A DNA stretch of 64,000 nt from Capitella teleta (taxonomy: Eukaryota > Annelida > Polychaeta > Capitellidae). The DNA lies in NCBI GenBank assembly GCA_000328365.1, contig KB296812.1, positions 181,350-245,349 on the forward strand, read 5' to 3'. The notes under the pieces were generated by a model. That model searched no databases. It had not been told where the DNA came from and was given only the letters and a program-made list of their open reading frames with translations. Below are positions 46,701 through 59,629 of this stretch, piece after piece (positions within the stretch are counted from its first letter, which is position 1; each line of letters opens with the position of its first letter). A program made the translations under genes and the position numbers.

Positions 46701-49700
46701 AAGAACATTATACGTTTTAGCAAACACACCATGTGGTCATCAAAGAGCTTCTTGCTCTTCTTGGGAGCGATGTCCACCTCCTCCTCCTCCTCCGCCTCCT
46801 GCACCTCTTTCGCGTGACCCTCCTTGACCGTTCCGATGATTCCACGGCAACTGTCAGCGCCACAGAAGCACCGCTGGATCTCAGATCTGAATGACAAACC
46901 GCGTAAAACAGCTGACTCGTGAAGCTGACGCGGCTTACCCGTACTGCTCAAACTGATAATCAAAAGTGAGCTCAGTGCCGGCTGGTATTGAGCGCAGGGT
47001 GAAAAAACCAACACGCAACTGTCCGTTAACAGTCCACTGTTGGAGAAAAATAAAGCACTGCACATGACAAAACATTTCTCAAATTGGCAGCTAACTTTTT
47101 GAGTTTCACAATTTGGATCACAGGAGTGGTTGATGAAGCGCGACGTGTTTCCTTTTTGAGTGGCGTCTATGATTTCATCTCCGTTCAGGGCCATGAAGTA
47201 GTGATGTGTGTGATTGTCTTCTGCGTACTGCTTACAACGCAGACGAAAGTTTGGGTAATCCAAAACCTCGCCTACGTACTCCATAACAAATACACCCCTG
47301 AAGCAGAATAAATCTCAGTTTGTGCGGGAAAATTTGCGAGTGTGTACTCACGAGGATAGGTCGCTAGTAGCTCTGAGACCCCAGCCTTTCACCTCAGCTC
47401 GAAATGGTTCCGTCTTTGCATAGTGGCGCTGTAAATATATTATTAAATTTCCACTCACAAAAATTCTTGTACTCTGAACAAACCCTTTGGAATCGTTTAT
47501 TGGTGCACATATCTCCACACGGACACCGAGAACCACTGAAAACAGAAGAATGTGACAGAAATATGAATGCAAAGAGAACACCGACCATTCGATCATGAGC
47601 ATGCGGTTTAAGCAGTCTTCACCACAGAACGCGAGGCCCATGGAGATGTCCTCCTGGGACGGGGGACTGCAATCGCACACCATGCGCTTGGCTTCCTTGC
47701 GTGACTTGGTTTTCTTCCGGGATAAATCAGATCTCTCAGAGAGGAAAATGTTGTCTGCGATGTACTCGTAGGGCGGGGGCTTTGTGTCAGTGACCTCAGC
47801 GTTCAGCTTGGCCATGGCCATGATCTGAGACGCAAGCCCTGGCTTGAGCAGGTCTTCTTTGGTGGCAGGACTGTTGGAGGACGCGGGCGTGCTGGCGTTG
47901 GACGATGTGGCTTCTAACTCACTCCAACGCCTCCATCTTGACTTCACCTTCTCCGGTCGATTATTAGGAGAAAGAAAATCTTCCTTTTTGGGTGAAAGGA
48001 AATCTTCCTTCTTCTCCGCATCCTGCAGCCTGCTTATTTCAGGTGCAAGTGTCACGGTGATTGTCGTCCTGTCGCCCATGAGAACATCTTCCGTGACTTC
48101 CTTCTCCTCCTCGTCTTCTGCCTCATCCTTGTTCTCAGTTTCTTCTTTCTTCTCTTCTTTGACCTCAACTTCTTCCTCTTTTATTTCTTCCCCTTTCTTC
48201 TTCTTCAATCGACTGCTCCGCCTGCGACTGGGAGTTCCCTCTGCGTCACTGCCGTCTTGGGCCCACCTTCTTCCCCCGCGTCCTCCTTTCTTCCCTTTCT
48301 CTTGTGGCGTGGGAGGAGCAACAGTAGGAGCAGCAACTGGCTCATCATCATGCTTTGCTTCTTCATCCTCTTTGGGTCTCTGCTGCCAAATGTGTCGCTT
48401 AAACTTATCAAATTTCTCAAAATTCTCCTCTGCCTCATGTGGACCTTCTTGCTCTTTTTCTCTCACTTTCTCATCTTCATCTGCCTTTTTCTCACCCTCA
48501 ACCTCTTCTTTCTTCTCTGGTGATTCATGTGGGATGATCGCAATGAGGTTACCTAGGCTGCTCCTAGGTGTCACCACCTTGGCAGGTTCGTCGTCTCGCG
48601 TCAAGTGCATTAGGGTCATGGGGAAACAATCTGAGTCGGTTGCCTCATCGTAGAGAGAAGGCTTGGGTCGCTCACAATGGGCGTCCTCCCCAAAAATGTT
48701 ATGCGATTTCACTGGACTAACAGGCTTCACAGAGAACACAACTTTAGGCGAAGGTGGAAGGGGAGGGGGCTGGGGAGTGGGAAGCAGAGGAGCGGCAGGC
48801 AGCTCAGGAGGGGGGAAGGACTTCTGCTCGTCCAGGGTGGGCGTTTCGCAGCGAGGAGCTTCTTCAGCATCCACTTCAACACTGTCCACATCAGACACAG
48901 ATGCCACGTCATGTGATGGACGGGGGATGATGATGGGGGGAGGGGGGAATGCCATGTTATGTGGAGGCATTGGGAAGAGCGCAGGACCAAGAAGAGAGGG
49001 AGGGAGTATGGAAGAATTCATGAGGTTAGGGGGTTGCGATGCGGAGGGGAGGGGCAACATTGGGGGTGGGGGCATGGTGACGTCCACCAGTGGTGCCGCT
49101 GGAGGAATCGGGAGAGGGGCGTTACGCTCCTCAGGGGCTCTGCTCACGGAGTGGACGTTGGGCGACCTTGAGCCACGGTCACGTCGATTGGGAGATGAAG
49201 AGCGAGATTGGTGACGGAAATGAGGACGCTCTCTGGAGGCAGATCTGCTGCTGTGGTCACGATTGCGGTGACGCCGCTCAGGAGTTCTAGACGGAGATCG
49301 CTTGCTTCTGTATCTGAAACAAAGAAACAAACTGAAGCAAACACAAAACAAATTACGCTCACTCACCTGTCGTCCCTACGATGCGACTCATCCCACCGAT
49401 CCCGAGATCTTCTGCGCTCGTAAGACCGACTTGAGTCTCTGCTCTGGGAAATCTTCCTCTCTCTTGACCGACCACGTGACCATGGACCAGATCTGTCACG
49501 AGATGAGCGCCTTCTACTGCGGTCTCTCTCTCGTGACCTCCTTTCCCACGAGTGATCTCTTCGGCCAGACAGACGCCTTCTCCTGCCGTGATCTTCTGCG
49601 TATCTGTCTTCATTGGATCGTGACTGGTCGTAGCTCTGACGCCTTTCCCTTGACCGGTGCGGGCGTTCCCTGTCGTGACTTGGGTCCCTCTGGACCTCTC

Positions 49701-52700
49701 CCCGCCTGTATCCATCAGCACCCCTGGGTGGCTTTGGGTCTCCTTCTTCCTGACTCCTTGATGCCTCTGGCTCTCTGCTTTGTTCAGGCGACCAATGAGA
49801 TTTCTCTTCTGCTTTTTCAATTGGTGTTCGTTTGGGGGAAGATGGTGTCTCATACTGCATATCGTTTTTCCTCACATCGTCCATCAACCTACGGGGGGGT
49901 TGCACAACATTCTCCGGCATGACATCTCCTTTCTTTGAGTCTGGTTTCAAATCCTCGAGTCGAAGAAGCTTTTCATGCCGCACGGAATTCCTCTGGGGTT
50001 CTTCCTCCGACCGGGAGAGCTTTTCCGACCGCATAGGCTCCATCGACTGCTCTGATAGAAGTTGAGCTTCAGGCCTCATCGTTTCCCTTCTCACTTCCTC
50101 TTTTGCCTCTGCAGGTCGGGGACGATGTTCAGGTCTAAGGGCTTCCCTCAACCCATCCACTCTGGCCGTTTCCATTTGGAGGTGCTTCTCTGGCCAGATG
50201 GACTCCTTTTTTAACTCCTTCCTTGATTCTGCTGATCTGACATGATTTTCAGACCACAAGGACACTCTCTGCTCTTCCGGTTGGAGATACTTTTCTTGCC
50301 TCATCGTCTCATCCCGGGACTTATTCTCTGACCTTATGACTTCTCTCCGTGCATCTTCCCTTGGTTCGTCAAATAGGAGATGCTGTGCAGGCTTCGTTGA
50401 TTCTCTCCTGGTTTCTTCCCTCTCCGTAACTCCCACTTGACGATCCTCTGTCCTCCTCACCTCTACCTTTGCTTCCTCTGATTGATTTTCCGACCTCATC
50501 CTCTCCCGCCTTTTGTCTTCCACAAATTCATCTGATGGAACATGCTTCTCAGACCTAACACTGTCTCTCCTTGAGTCGTCAGCTTTCCTGCGTCTCTTTT
50601 CAACTATTTCCTGTGATCGCCTCTCAACACGACATTCAACATCACTGTGGAGTCTATCTGAGGGCCTTGAATTGAATTCCACGATACTTTCTGGAGAGGG
50701 AATGAGGTCAGCTGGCCCAGAATTGCTCATCAGATTCAGATCCACCACATCCCACTTTGATGGTCTCCTTCTCCTCCCCGTTTCTTCGTAAATTGTGATT
50801 GGATCTGGGATGACCATGTCATCCGGCTTTTCCGCTTTTGCATCAGGGACTCTCTTTGCGATGCCAACCTTCATCTCAACAACTACTGGGTTCTTCTTGG
50901 GTTTCACAGGCCTCGCACTGGATGATGATGAGCTGGAGCTGTCTGAGGAACTGCTACTTGAACTACTAGAACTGCTGCTGCTACTACTGCTGCTGCTACT
51001 GTCAGATTCGGAGCTGGATGCACTGCTGCTGCTGCTGCTGCGACGGCTGTTGGCTCTCTTCCTCCGTCTCCTACGCACCGGCCGCTTCTCTTCGATCTGC
51101 AGCTCCCCATCACTGTACAAACTAACAACAGCTTCCGTCCTGGGTCCATCCTTCTTGCCCAATTTCCTCTCCACTAGGCGTAGTTCTTCCTGAATCGACT
51201 TCTTGAGCTGTTCCCTCGACATGGACTCCTTCTCTTCTGATCGTCGTTCTTTCCCGCGATCTTTCGATGAGCGACTTCTCCTGGTTGCGCGGGGCGAATC
51301 TTCATCAGAGTCTGGCTTGGGCGCTCTGCGGGATCGAATAGACACAAACTCCTCCTCACTCAGATTGTCACAGGTCTTCTCAGCCTCATTTCTCGACCTC
51401 CGTCTCTCTCCCTGACTGCCTTTTTCTCGCCTCCCAACATCTTCAACCCTCTCTTCATCAGGCAGATTCTTCACGCGGTCTGTTGCTCTGCGTTCCTTGC
51501 TCTCCACTCTCCTGCTGCCATCCCTATCTGCACTGGGCGACCTTTCCCTTTGCCTGCGTGACCTCTCCTCATACCGTGAGTGCCTTTCGCTCCGGTGAGG
51601 CCTCTCGTCATTCCGTGGTGACCTCTTTGTGCTTTTAGCATCTCTTCTCCTTTCCTCGCTTCTGTCTCTGTTCCTCTGAGGCCATTCCAGTTCCTCATTT
51701 CGTTTGGAACTCCTGTGTCGGTCTTTGTTCCACCGCGGTCGTTCATCACTCCTCGCATTCCTCTCCTCGCTCCTCCTCGATCGCTCTTCTCGACTTCTAC
51801 GTCGCCCAGGAGAAGATCTCCTCTCAGGACTCTTTCTCGTCGGCTGCTCTTCTATACGCTGTGAGCGCCTCTTCAGGGGAGACAGCCTCTCGTCTCTCTC
51901 GCTAGCATCCTTCTGTGCAGCACTTTCCTTTGCCTCTGCACGCACTGCTGCTTTCTCTTCCATTTCGCTTGGTGTTGATTCCTCGTCACTGTACTGCACT
52001 AGGGGCATCACTTTCTTTGTTTTGATGGAGAAGCAGATCTTCTTGCTTCCGCTGCTACACCCGTTGGTCTCAGCTTCAACTTTTTCAGACAGATCTTTTG
52101 AGGCCACATAGCGCCGAAGATTCTTGAATTTCTGTGACGGCACAGGCAGGAGAGGGGCGAGGGGTATCTCAATTGGGGCAGAGGTCTGTCTCCTCCGGCG
52201 CAGTGAGGGATCGTCGGGTGACGTGGAGCCTATGGGTTCATCAGGGCTGTCCTGTGCATCATGGGATGGTAGAGGGATGTGCATGAGGTTGATGGGATCC
52301 CTGCAATTAGAGGAAGCAGAGCTCAACACAGGACAATCAGCAGCTGAGAATATTGACTGGCAGCCTCACACTGTGCATGAGTGCAGTGCGTGAGCTGCAG
52401 CTGCATGCACAAGATATGCACACCAGCTATGCACAAGCAGAGGCTGTTCTCAATGAAAGGACAGAATTGAAGATAAGGCAGCGCTGCAGAGCTTCTTCAT
52501 TTATCATTTAAACCCTACCACAGCCAACTCAACACTAGAAAAACTCAGAATTATATATATTATGTTAATGCGCATTCATGACCCCTCATGACCTTAACCA
52601 TTAAAACTTGCAATAACGCCATAAATTTGGGTTGCAATGGAGCGAGTTGAAAACGAATTTGATTTTTTTTTACTGCTATTCAAATACACAATTGATATAA

Positions 52701-53618
52701 AATATGAATAACAAGATATACTGTAGTATTGTATTATTGATTGCATTATTGATCTCTGATTTCATTATTATCAAAATGACTTTTGTGAATCGTGATAAAT
52801 AAAAAAGGCCTTCTTCAAGAAGACGAAAATCTGTATAAAAAAAATCTATTATAAAAATGTAAAGAAATTTCATCATAAAAAAAAAAACATGATTCAATTG
52901 CAATACCAAGTATAACTGCCGGTAGTTAAATTTCAAAATGATATACCTTCTATGCAATTGTATTGATCAGAATGGATCTACATTACACAGAGTTGAGATG
53001 TTGATGTTCATCTGAGAAGCAATCAAACCCACTAAGGATTGCAATGCAATCAATCCTGACGACGAATAACCTCAGCCGATTACTGCCTTTCATTTCATTG
53101 AGCCTTTACTAATGGCAGAGCAATTGGGCTTCAACACTGCATTGTAATATGTGCACATGCAAGCAGATTTCCCCAGGGTTCTTAAGTCTGCACAACACCA
53201 GATACAATTGCACACAGCTGCGTGCAATTGCAGCACTGTAGAGTCACAGAGGAATTACATCCACAATCACAACACGTGCCCTGACCTGAGCCTCATAAAG
53301 AGGTCACCCTGAAGGAATTGCCACAGCAGCAGCATCTAGCCAGAAATCCCTCACTCCAAAACTGCCGCAAATTGATTTCTCCCTTTTCATTCAAACACGA
53401 CTTCCTACCCTCAGATAACCATAAAAATAAACAAATGACCATCAATATGTCCAATGTAAAATAATCACTATTAATTGCAGTGCAAAGCAGTTGGGATAAG
53501 AGAGATAAAAAGCAAAACTGACTCAGCACTGAGTCAGCAGAGCAAATCAAATTAAGGCCTGTTCAGGGTCGTTAATGACTTACCCAGTAGGACTTTCAGG
53601 GTCATAAAAGTCAGTCAT
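43781..53618 (-). CDS. SETD2: SETD2, histone H3 lysine-36 trimethyltransferase
   Basis: SETD2 travels with elongating RNA polymerase II and trimethylates H3K36. Coding starts at 53618 (MTDFYDPESPTG). Two huge exons (49367-52300 and 47586-49313) encode the disordered Arg/Ser/Glu-rich N-terminus, with a long Ser run and SR repeats. The AWS motif spans the 47586-49313 and 47484-47535 exons (CDCSPPS, NRMLMIEC, SRCPCGDMCTN). SET follows in 47352-47428, 47096-47297, 46939-47036 and 46730-46886, with EYVGEVLDY, RFINHSCDPNCETQ, ELTFDYQF and post-SET CFCGADSCRG, all the residues for AdoMet binding. Downstream come a low-charge linker domain (45965-46677), a Gln-rich exon (44440-45211), a WW domain (LPPNWRSAKDAEGKFYFYH, TRQTQWEAP) and the C-terminal SRI domain that binds the polymerase tail (43781-43935, ends KKYMERFGVVYKK). 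Length is about 2,400 residues (human 2,564). Some small exons near 45.5-45.9 kb are less certain. Confidence 0.95.
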
Positions 53619-53699
53619 TACGATGCCAAGCGGCTAGCGCATCAAAGGAGGCAGATGAAGAACACATCGAAATAGCGCAGGGAGCTACGCTTCCCAGCA

Positions 53700-55905
53700 T
53701 TGGAAGAGAACTCCAGTGTAGGCCTCAAAATCAAGAATCGTAACGGCATGCAACGTTATCCCCAATCCACTCACAATGGACGCGAAAGCAGGCTCCACCT
53801 AGAGGAGATCACTATCCACTTTTGTTGACCTCGGGGTGACCTTTGCCAGAGATGAGCTTGAATCCAAATTTTAACTGTGATTTTCAGCAATGTTTTCTTG
53901 AAATCCTAAATATCAAATCAAGTGTGCCACCAGCTGAAAATTACACACTAGAATTAGGTTTCAATCAAATCAATATGAAGGAAATAGCTACAAGGTAAGT
54001 TAATGCAGAAGGGTATTGTAAGGGCTTGCATCCCAAGTTTCAGTGAACTATCAAGGCTAATGAAACCTACAAGGCTCATGACAGCAGAGGAGGTGATTTT
54101 TTCCCCAATTCTCAGAATTTTTTCAAGTTTGAAACCATCAATAATTATTAATGGAACGATGAAGCGTCTTGAAATTGTCATTTATATTATGAAAATATCT
54201 CAGTACAACACTGTATGGGTATTATAAATGAACAATTGAAGAACACAGACTTACTCAGTCAAAGGACTTGGCAAAAAAGTAAACAACTTTTAATGAAACC
54301 AAAATTTAATTATCAATGTACTATCCTCAGAACTAAAGGATGAACTATGTTATCACATCTTAAAAGATTCCAAAGCCTGTGATACATATTTATGGAGGAT
54401 CAAAATAGCTTCCATTAGTGACACGAGTTGCAATCCATCTTTCTTGGTTTTGGGCTTATGATGATTGCACAAGGAAAGGGCCGAGGGCAGGTCGTTCTTT
54501 CAGGCATTCTGTTCTTCAAAGGTTGTAACAACTGGTTCAGATTAAGAGATCAAAGGTTTCATAGCAAAACGTGCAATTGGCCACTGCTGCCATGAAGTCT
54601 TTGTTATATCTCCACTATAGTTGTTACTACTTTCATCCCGCAACCAGTTCTGGAATTCGGTCATCAAATCTAAATCCTTCAGAGCTTCATGCACTCTTGT
54701 TTGTCTCAGACTTGCGGAGTAGTATTTCAGCTATGAGACCACAGTTGTACGATATCAGTAGCCAAATTTGTTTTTGTTCCCTCTGGCGCTGCATCAATCA
54801 GAACCCAGTTGTCAGAAGGCGCTTAATTAACCAAAACACCAAAACACTACATCAAGGAGCTTGATCTACTAGCGCAATGATCGTACCCAGAGTTGGGACA
54901 ACAGGGATTTTGGGTGGCTCATTAGCACAGCATATAAACTTGATTCGTGATATCATGAACATTGTAGTGGTTAAGATTTGGTTTCCATAGTCAAGCTGTC
55001 AAGGTTTTCAACACAACGTTGAAAACCAAAACCGGTTTCCATAAATCGTGCACAGCCTATGACAAATAAAACCTCGGTTAACGTTTCATGGTCTATATTA
55101 TTACTATACTGTAACTCAAGTGTCTTCCTTAATTTAAAAGGACTCTTCACGTTATAGCCCTTGTTTCACCAGAATATCACAAGCACCCGTCCTTATAGTG
55201 AAAGTGACTCAAAAAATATGCTACTCCAGTTTACTCATTCAATAATCAATGCTCCTTCAGCCACGGCCACACCAGAGACTATTCGTATACTCCCTACTCG
55301 GCTACTGTCACTGTGACACTAAGGACTCAACACACTCACTCAGTCACTGGTTCAAGTTGTTCGCGGGTCTCGGGGTTCGATCTAGAATATAGTCCGTCCA
55401 CTGTGATAGTTGAAAGTCATTTGATGATTTGCATAAACATGCATAAATAATTGAAGGCGAGCATTAAAAAATCACATCATTACCCAGGTTGCCAATCTCC
55501 AGTGTTTTACTTCACTTGCCTTGTCTCAGGCTTTGCTTGGCTGCTTGGCTTGACCCAATTGTGACATCCGGGACATCAGCCAAAAGGGCTTCCCCCGTTT
55601 TTATTTCTCCTCTTTTAACGACGACAATGGATATAATACGTACTGAAAATAATACATATAGCGCAAGTGATTATTATACTCAGGTCTGTAGTTGTTGAAT
55701 CTGGTTTCATGGAGAATACAAGACACATTTGAGGGAATTCCCAATAGAGTGAGGAATCTCTCTCTGACGTCACTCAGTGACCTGTGACGCCATTCTTTAC
55801 AACCTCGATCTAAGACGCAGAATTTCATCAGCGCACAATCCGCCTCAATCCACAGCAATCAGTGCTCCTGAAGTCTATATTTTCTACATCGGAAATAAAG
55901 AACCA
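53700..55905. other. Intergenic between SETD2 and eIF1 promoters
   Basis: Both genes point outward, so their promoters are here. No gene is supported. A 10-bp stem with a 5-nt loop (GGTTTTCAAC...GTTGAAAACC) is near 55003. Sequence at 54250-54990 has the feel of a decayed transposon but I cannot assign a family. Confidence 0.45.
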
Positions 55906-55910
55906 TTCGT

Positions 55911-57088
55911 ATGACCGACCCCACATTTCACAACCTTAAAATCCTCGGTAAGCCTGAAATACTGGTCGTTTTCTGAACGACATTTTTCCTTCTACCAGCT
56001 GGAATTTGTTTACCTTCTCTCACCTTACCGATCCACGAATGATTTCACAATTTTTGGTAGTTTTTGTTCAGGACTAGTTGCTAGAAATGTACTACATTCT
56101 CATAAAGGACAATTATCTCAAATTCAGCAGTTAGAAATTCACTTATCCGGTCTTCAACTGAGCCTTTGCTCTAAATTATCATAAACTGGGCTACTGACTG
56201 AGTAACTCGGGAGTCTGACTCTGATTTTCAAGTTAACTCTTGATCAGTGCGAGTGTGTGATACTGTATCATAAGACTAAATCCGAATATTAATGATCATG
56301 ACGATTTTCCAGTCAATCATCCTATGCCTTTTTAGGTATTTTATGAGCTTAACCTTTGACCTTGCTGAATATGTAAGCTCAATCCAATCGTCAATATTTA
56401 ATTTTATAAATCATTATATGATGAACACACTAGTCACTACAGTACAGACTAACAGAGGTATATTGCATAATTGTGAAAAACATTGAACAACAGATTGTTC
56501 AGCCTTTGAGTTGTATTTATATTCCAAACTGTACGCTCTGTGCATTCTTCAGAGAGCAGCATTGGGATACTCATCTGTAAGTAACCCTACTCATCTGTAA
56601 GTATCCCATTAGATGAGTATCATGATTATGATTATTATGGTTCCAGTGAACTGAATTATGCTGCCCCAGTTGCCGTGACAATAACCCTGATTGACCTTCA
56701 TCTTATTGTTGGTTTTCTCTTTTGATCAGATCCCTTCAGCGAGGAAGAGAAGGGCGTTGCTGGTACTGACGGCTATGTTCACATCCGCATCCAGCAGCGT
56801 AATGGTCGCAAGACCCTGACCACTGTGCAGGGCATTAAGCCAGAATTTGACCTGAAAAAGATCGTCAAAGTGGCCAAGAAGGAATTCGCCTGCAATGGCA
56901 CTGTGGTTGAGCACCCGGAGTACGGAGAGGTCATCCAGTTGCAGGGAGACCAACGCCAGCTCATTAGCAACTTCTTGAAGGAAGTTGGCCTGGCTACCAC
57001 CGAATCAATCAAGGTACGCTCCTCCCCTTCATCCTACTCTCCTCTTATTTATAATTCTCCCTTTCTCTTCCAGGTTCATGGATTCTAA
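55911..57088 (+). CDS. EIF1: Translation initiation factor eIF1 (SUI1)
   Basis: eIF1 binds the 40S subunit near the P site and enforces start-codon choice. Exons 55911-55947, 56730-57013 and 57074-57088 join in phase to 112 codons including the stop (111 residues; human 113). Exon 1 gives MTDPTFHNLKIL and the join gives DPFSEEEKG, matching the usual NLxxxDPF start. The SUI1 fold carries VHIRIQQRNGRKTLTTVQG, FACNGTVVEHPEYGEVIQLQG and the invariant end KVHGF, the last five codons being the tiny third exon. The first intron is 782 nt, long for this window. AATAAA at about 57258 is a good polyadenylation signal. Codon use is biased as in highly expressed genes. Confidence 0.96.
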
Positions 57089-57689
57089 CTTTTTCATGTG
57101 AATCTCCATGAGCCATCACCATCATTGAGCGCCTCTCATCACCTCCTGTTTTAAGGGTTGACGAGAGGAGTGTTTCGCCTCTTCCTTTGATCCAGCAGAT
57201 TTGCCGTTTCCTGTTCTTCTTCTTGTGTCCTCCTCCTCTCATTATGAAATTAATATGAATAAACGGATTTTTATCACACTGTTTTGTACAAACGGGTGGT
57301 TATCTTGGATGAAATCATTCAGAACTGAAAAAGGTTGTGAAGTGGATTTTTGATAGTAAGGAATATTCAATTAGTAATATATATATGGAGTTGGGTTGGG
57401 GTTGGTCTATAATAAAAGTAATTCTAAAATAAACGTTTGTGGTTCTGAGAATGGGAGGGATTCCCAGGAATTTCCTATTTTGCATGGCAATTAAACACAT
57501 TCACGTACAATGTATACTTAGACTAGAAACTCATGCTTGACTTATAAAAGCACAGTTTGTTTATATGCATTGTACAGACTCAATTATTACGTTATTTTTG
57601 AGGTGTCACATTTGCAAAGATGTTGACAAAAATTCAGCAAAAACAAACGGATTTTAAATGATCATTTTCCTTCACTCATGGACAAGGGC

Positions 57690-57935
57690 TCAGAAGTGAA
57701 ATTTGCAAGATCAATATCGGGAGTGTCTACCTCTTGCATTCAATCATTTCGTGCATCTTCGGCTCATGCTGTTGCAAAGCCGTCGGATTATGACGTGAGG
57801 GATGTTCCCCTATTCTTCGAGAGCCACAGCTATCAGTTTTTGGGCAATTCCGGGTAGGAGGTGGCTGTCAGTTGGTTCCAAAGATGCTCAATTGGAGACT
57901 ATTCTGGCGAGTAAGCTGGTCAAGACACTGACGGA
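57690..57935 (-). mobile_element. Tc1-like transposase relic, C-terminal part
   Basis: On the minus strand, PAYSPE then SPIEHLWNQLT is followed in another frame by LIAVALEE, GNIPHVIIRRLCNSMSRRCT and NARGRHSRY. These are the final motifs of Tc1-type DD34E transposases, including the last catalytic Glu (SPIEHLW). Stops and a frame change break the sequence. No terminal repeats are seen. Confidence 0.82.
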
Positions 57936-58047
57936 GTTAGCATGCCCCCCTGACTCCCTTAGAGTAGTTACGAACCTTCGGTACTTTCTATGGTTTGGTT
58001 CCAATGAGCGCTTTCATCCTGGCCGCCAAGTGAGGACTCAGTCAGCA

Positions 58048-58133
58048 TGATCAAAATTGGGGAAAATCTGGCCCGCGGGCTGCTCTGAAGTTTACCCTCT
58101 GGCCCTCGCCCTGAAAAGTGTGGGCACCCCTGT
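58048..58133. mobile_element. hAT-type transposon terminus
   Basis: TCTGGCCCGCGGGCTGCTCT is followed by AAAGTGTGGGCACCCCTG. The latter is the reverse complement of the CAGGGGTGCCCA-type end of hAT elements, and the GGCCCGCGGGC palindrome is common just inside those ends. Only one end is present. Confidence 0.6.
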
Positions 58134-58180
58134 TGGAGCATGACGGTATTCTTATACAGCATCACCAGCATGTGTGCTTG

Positions 58181-58230
58181 NNNNNNNNNNNNNNNNNNNN
58201 NNNNNNNNNNNNNNNNNNNNNNNNNNNNNN
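58181..58230. other. Assembly gap (50 N)
   Basis: Unknown bases that remove the left end of the MITE starting at 58231. Confidence 1.
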
Positions 58231-58826
58231 CCGAATATCGGGGATAGCATTGCGCCTATGGGAGAATGGCTTCCATTGCGAAGTATAGGAGGCAAACGTC
58301 AGCTGATGGCTTGGTTTGGCTGATGGCTGATTGGTTCCGTTCCCCTCGTGAAGCTATCGATTTCAGCCAATCAGAGCAGAGCATCTTCGCCATAAAAGGA
58401 CATCTTTGTTGTTTACGAAACGAAAGCGCATGCGTGGTGCACTCTGGCTGACCTTTTTACTGTTTCAGGATGAGAAACATGGTAGGTGTCCTAGAAAATC
58501 GCTTGTTAAAATAAGAAAAATAGCGAAAAATATTTTTTTTTCGCGCCTGACTGGTGGCAAAATGATTATTCTATCTACTTCCGAAAAGAAAATAAAAAAA
58601 TATCCAAGGGTTTAGTCGCAGGACACGCTGATATGACGAGGCCCATTGTAACAGATGGGGAACTCGGTGTTTCATCACAGCTGCTGACGTCACGCCTAGT
58701 TAGCAATATATCGCCCGCGAAATCGTTAGCGATGATATTCCTTGTGTGGGTCAGGCATAGGAATCATTTATGGTGCATCAAATAACGACTCAAAGTCAAT
58801 TTTTAACCAGTTCTCCCTCCCTTTAA
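58231..58826 (+). mobile_element. TTAA-flanked MITE, second copy
   Basis: Close match to the copy at 34255-34957 but in opposite orientation, sharing blocks such as GAAGCTATCGATTTCAGCC and GGACACGCTGATATGACG. The right end is CTCCCTCCCTTTAA. The left end is lost in the gap. Similar open frames in both copies (for example 58266-58451) are shared repeat sequence, not genes. Confidence 0.8.
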
Positions 58827-58829
58827 AAG

Positions 58830-59629
58830 AGTTGCAACTACATTTACATAAGTGTATCCTAGAGGAACAGAACAGGCCTCCTAAATTCCGCATACTAAAA
58901 ATCATCTTCAACATATGTACACTGATACATGTTTATTTGCTATTTAAACAAATCTCAAGCCTGGTATGTGTAGCCTGTACCGTCCACTGCGAGGGCGTCA
59001 TTCTGATAAACTCCACATGAAAAGGAACCGAATAACGTAAAAAAATAAAAAATAAAAAAAAAATGCAGCAAAATTGATGGTTCACTAAATCGGGAACCTA
59101 ACCTGGATGCGTACTACACACCAATGATTAAATTCCGAAGTGTATCAATGTGAATAACCAGACGAGAGAAAGACAAATGATTTTATTCCAAAAGCAATTT
59201 GAGATGGTGATAAAAGCATTTATTAGATGTACGCGTAAATTTATACGTACATAAAACCTGAATAAAAGTCTTGCTTATGCGAAGATCCATACACGTATAT
59301 AACTAGGCTATATATGCATTAAACACTTCAAACGTCCGTAATTTGATAAGCAATATATATGGACAGCATAGGGGTGACTATAATACTACATTTATACATA
59401 TGTTGAGTACAGCAATGATAATCAGAACGGGGAAGACAGCAGGCAAAACGAAGTTTCCACGGTGTTAAATTTATAGCAAGCGCAGCACACGTGAACAGAA
59501 AGGGAAACATACAGGGCATTACTACACGCATGCGCAGATGTGGTCCGAATGACAGTCACTCTATGTTATGATTACAGCCAGGGTTGAGATTACACGAGTC
59601 ACGTTGAATGCGTAATGAATATAATTTTT
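58830..59629. other. Intergenic, 3' flank of the ankyrin gene
   Basis: AT-rich, no gene supported. An A-rich tract lies near 59038-59062. The right part is likely the 3' untranslated region of the ankyrin-nucleotidyltransferase gene. Confidence 0.5.

Noticed and set aside
47844-48653. 269-codon plus-strand open frame
   Set aside because: It is the mirror of the Glu/Lys/Pro-rich SETD2 exon; Ser/Leu richness follows from the antisense of GAA/GAG codons.
50795-51193. 132-codon Leu-rich plus-strand frame
   Set aside because: Antisense shadow of the SETD2 Ser run and Arg-rich region.
54250-54990. Decayed transposase between SETD2 and eIF1
   Set aside because: Some minus-strand stretches look faintly like transposase, but no diagnostic motif could be named.
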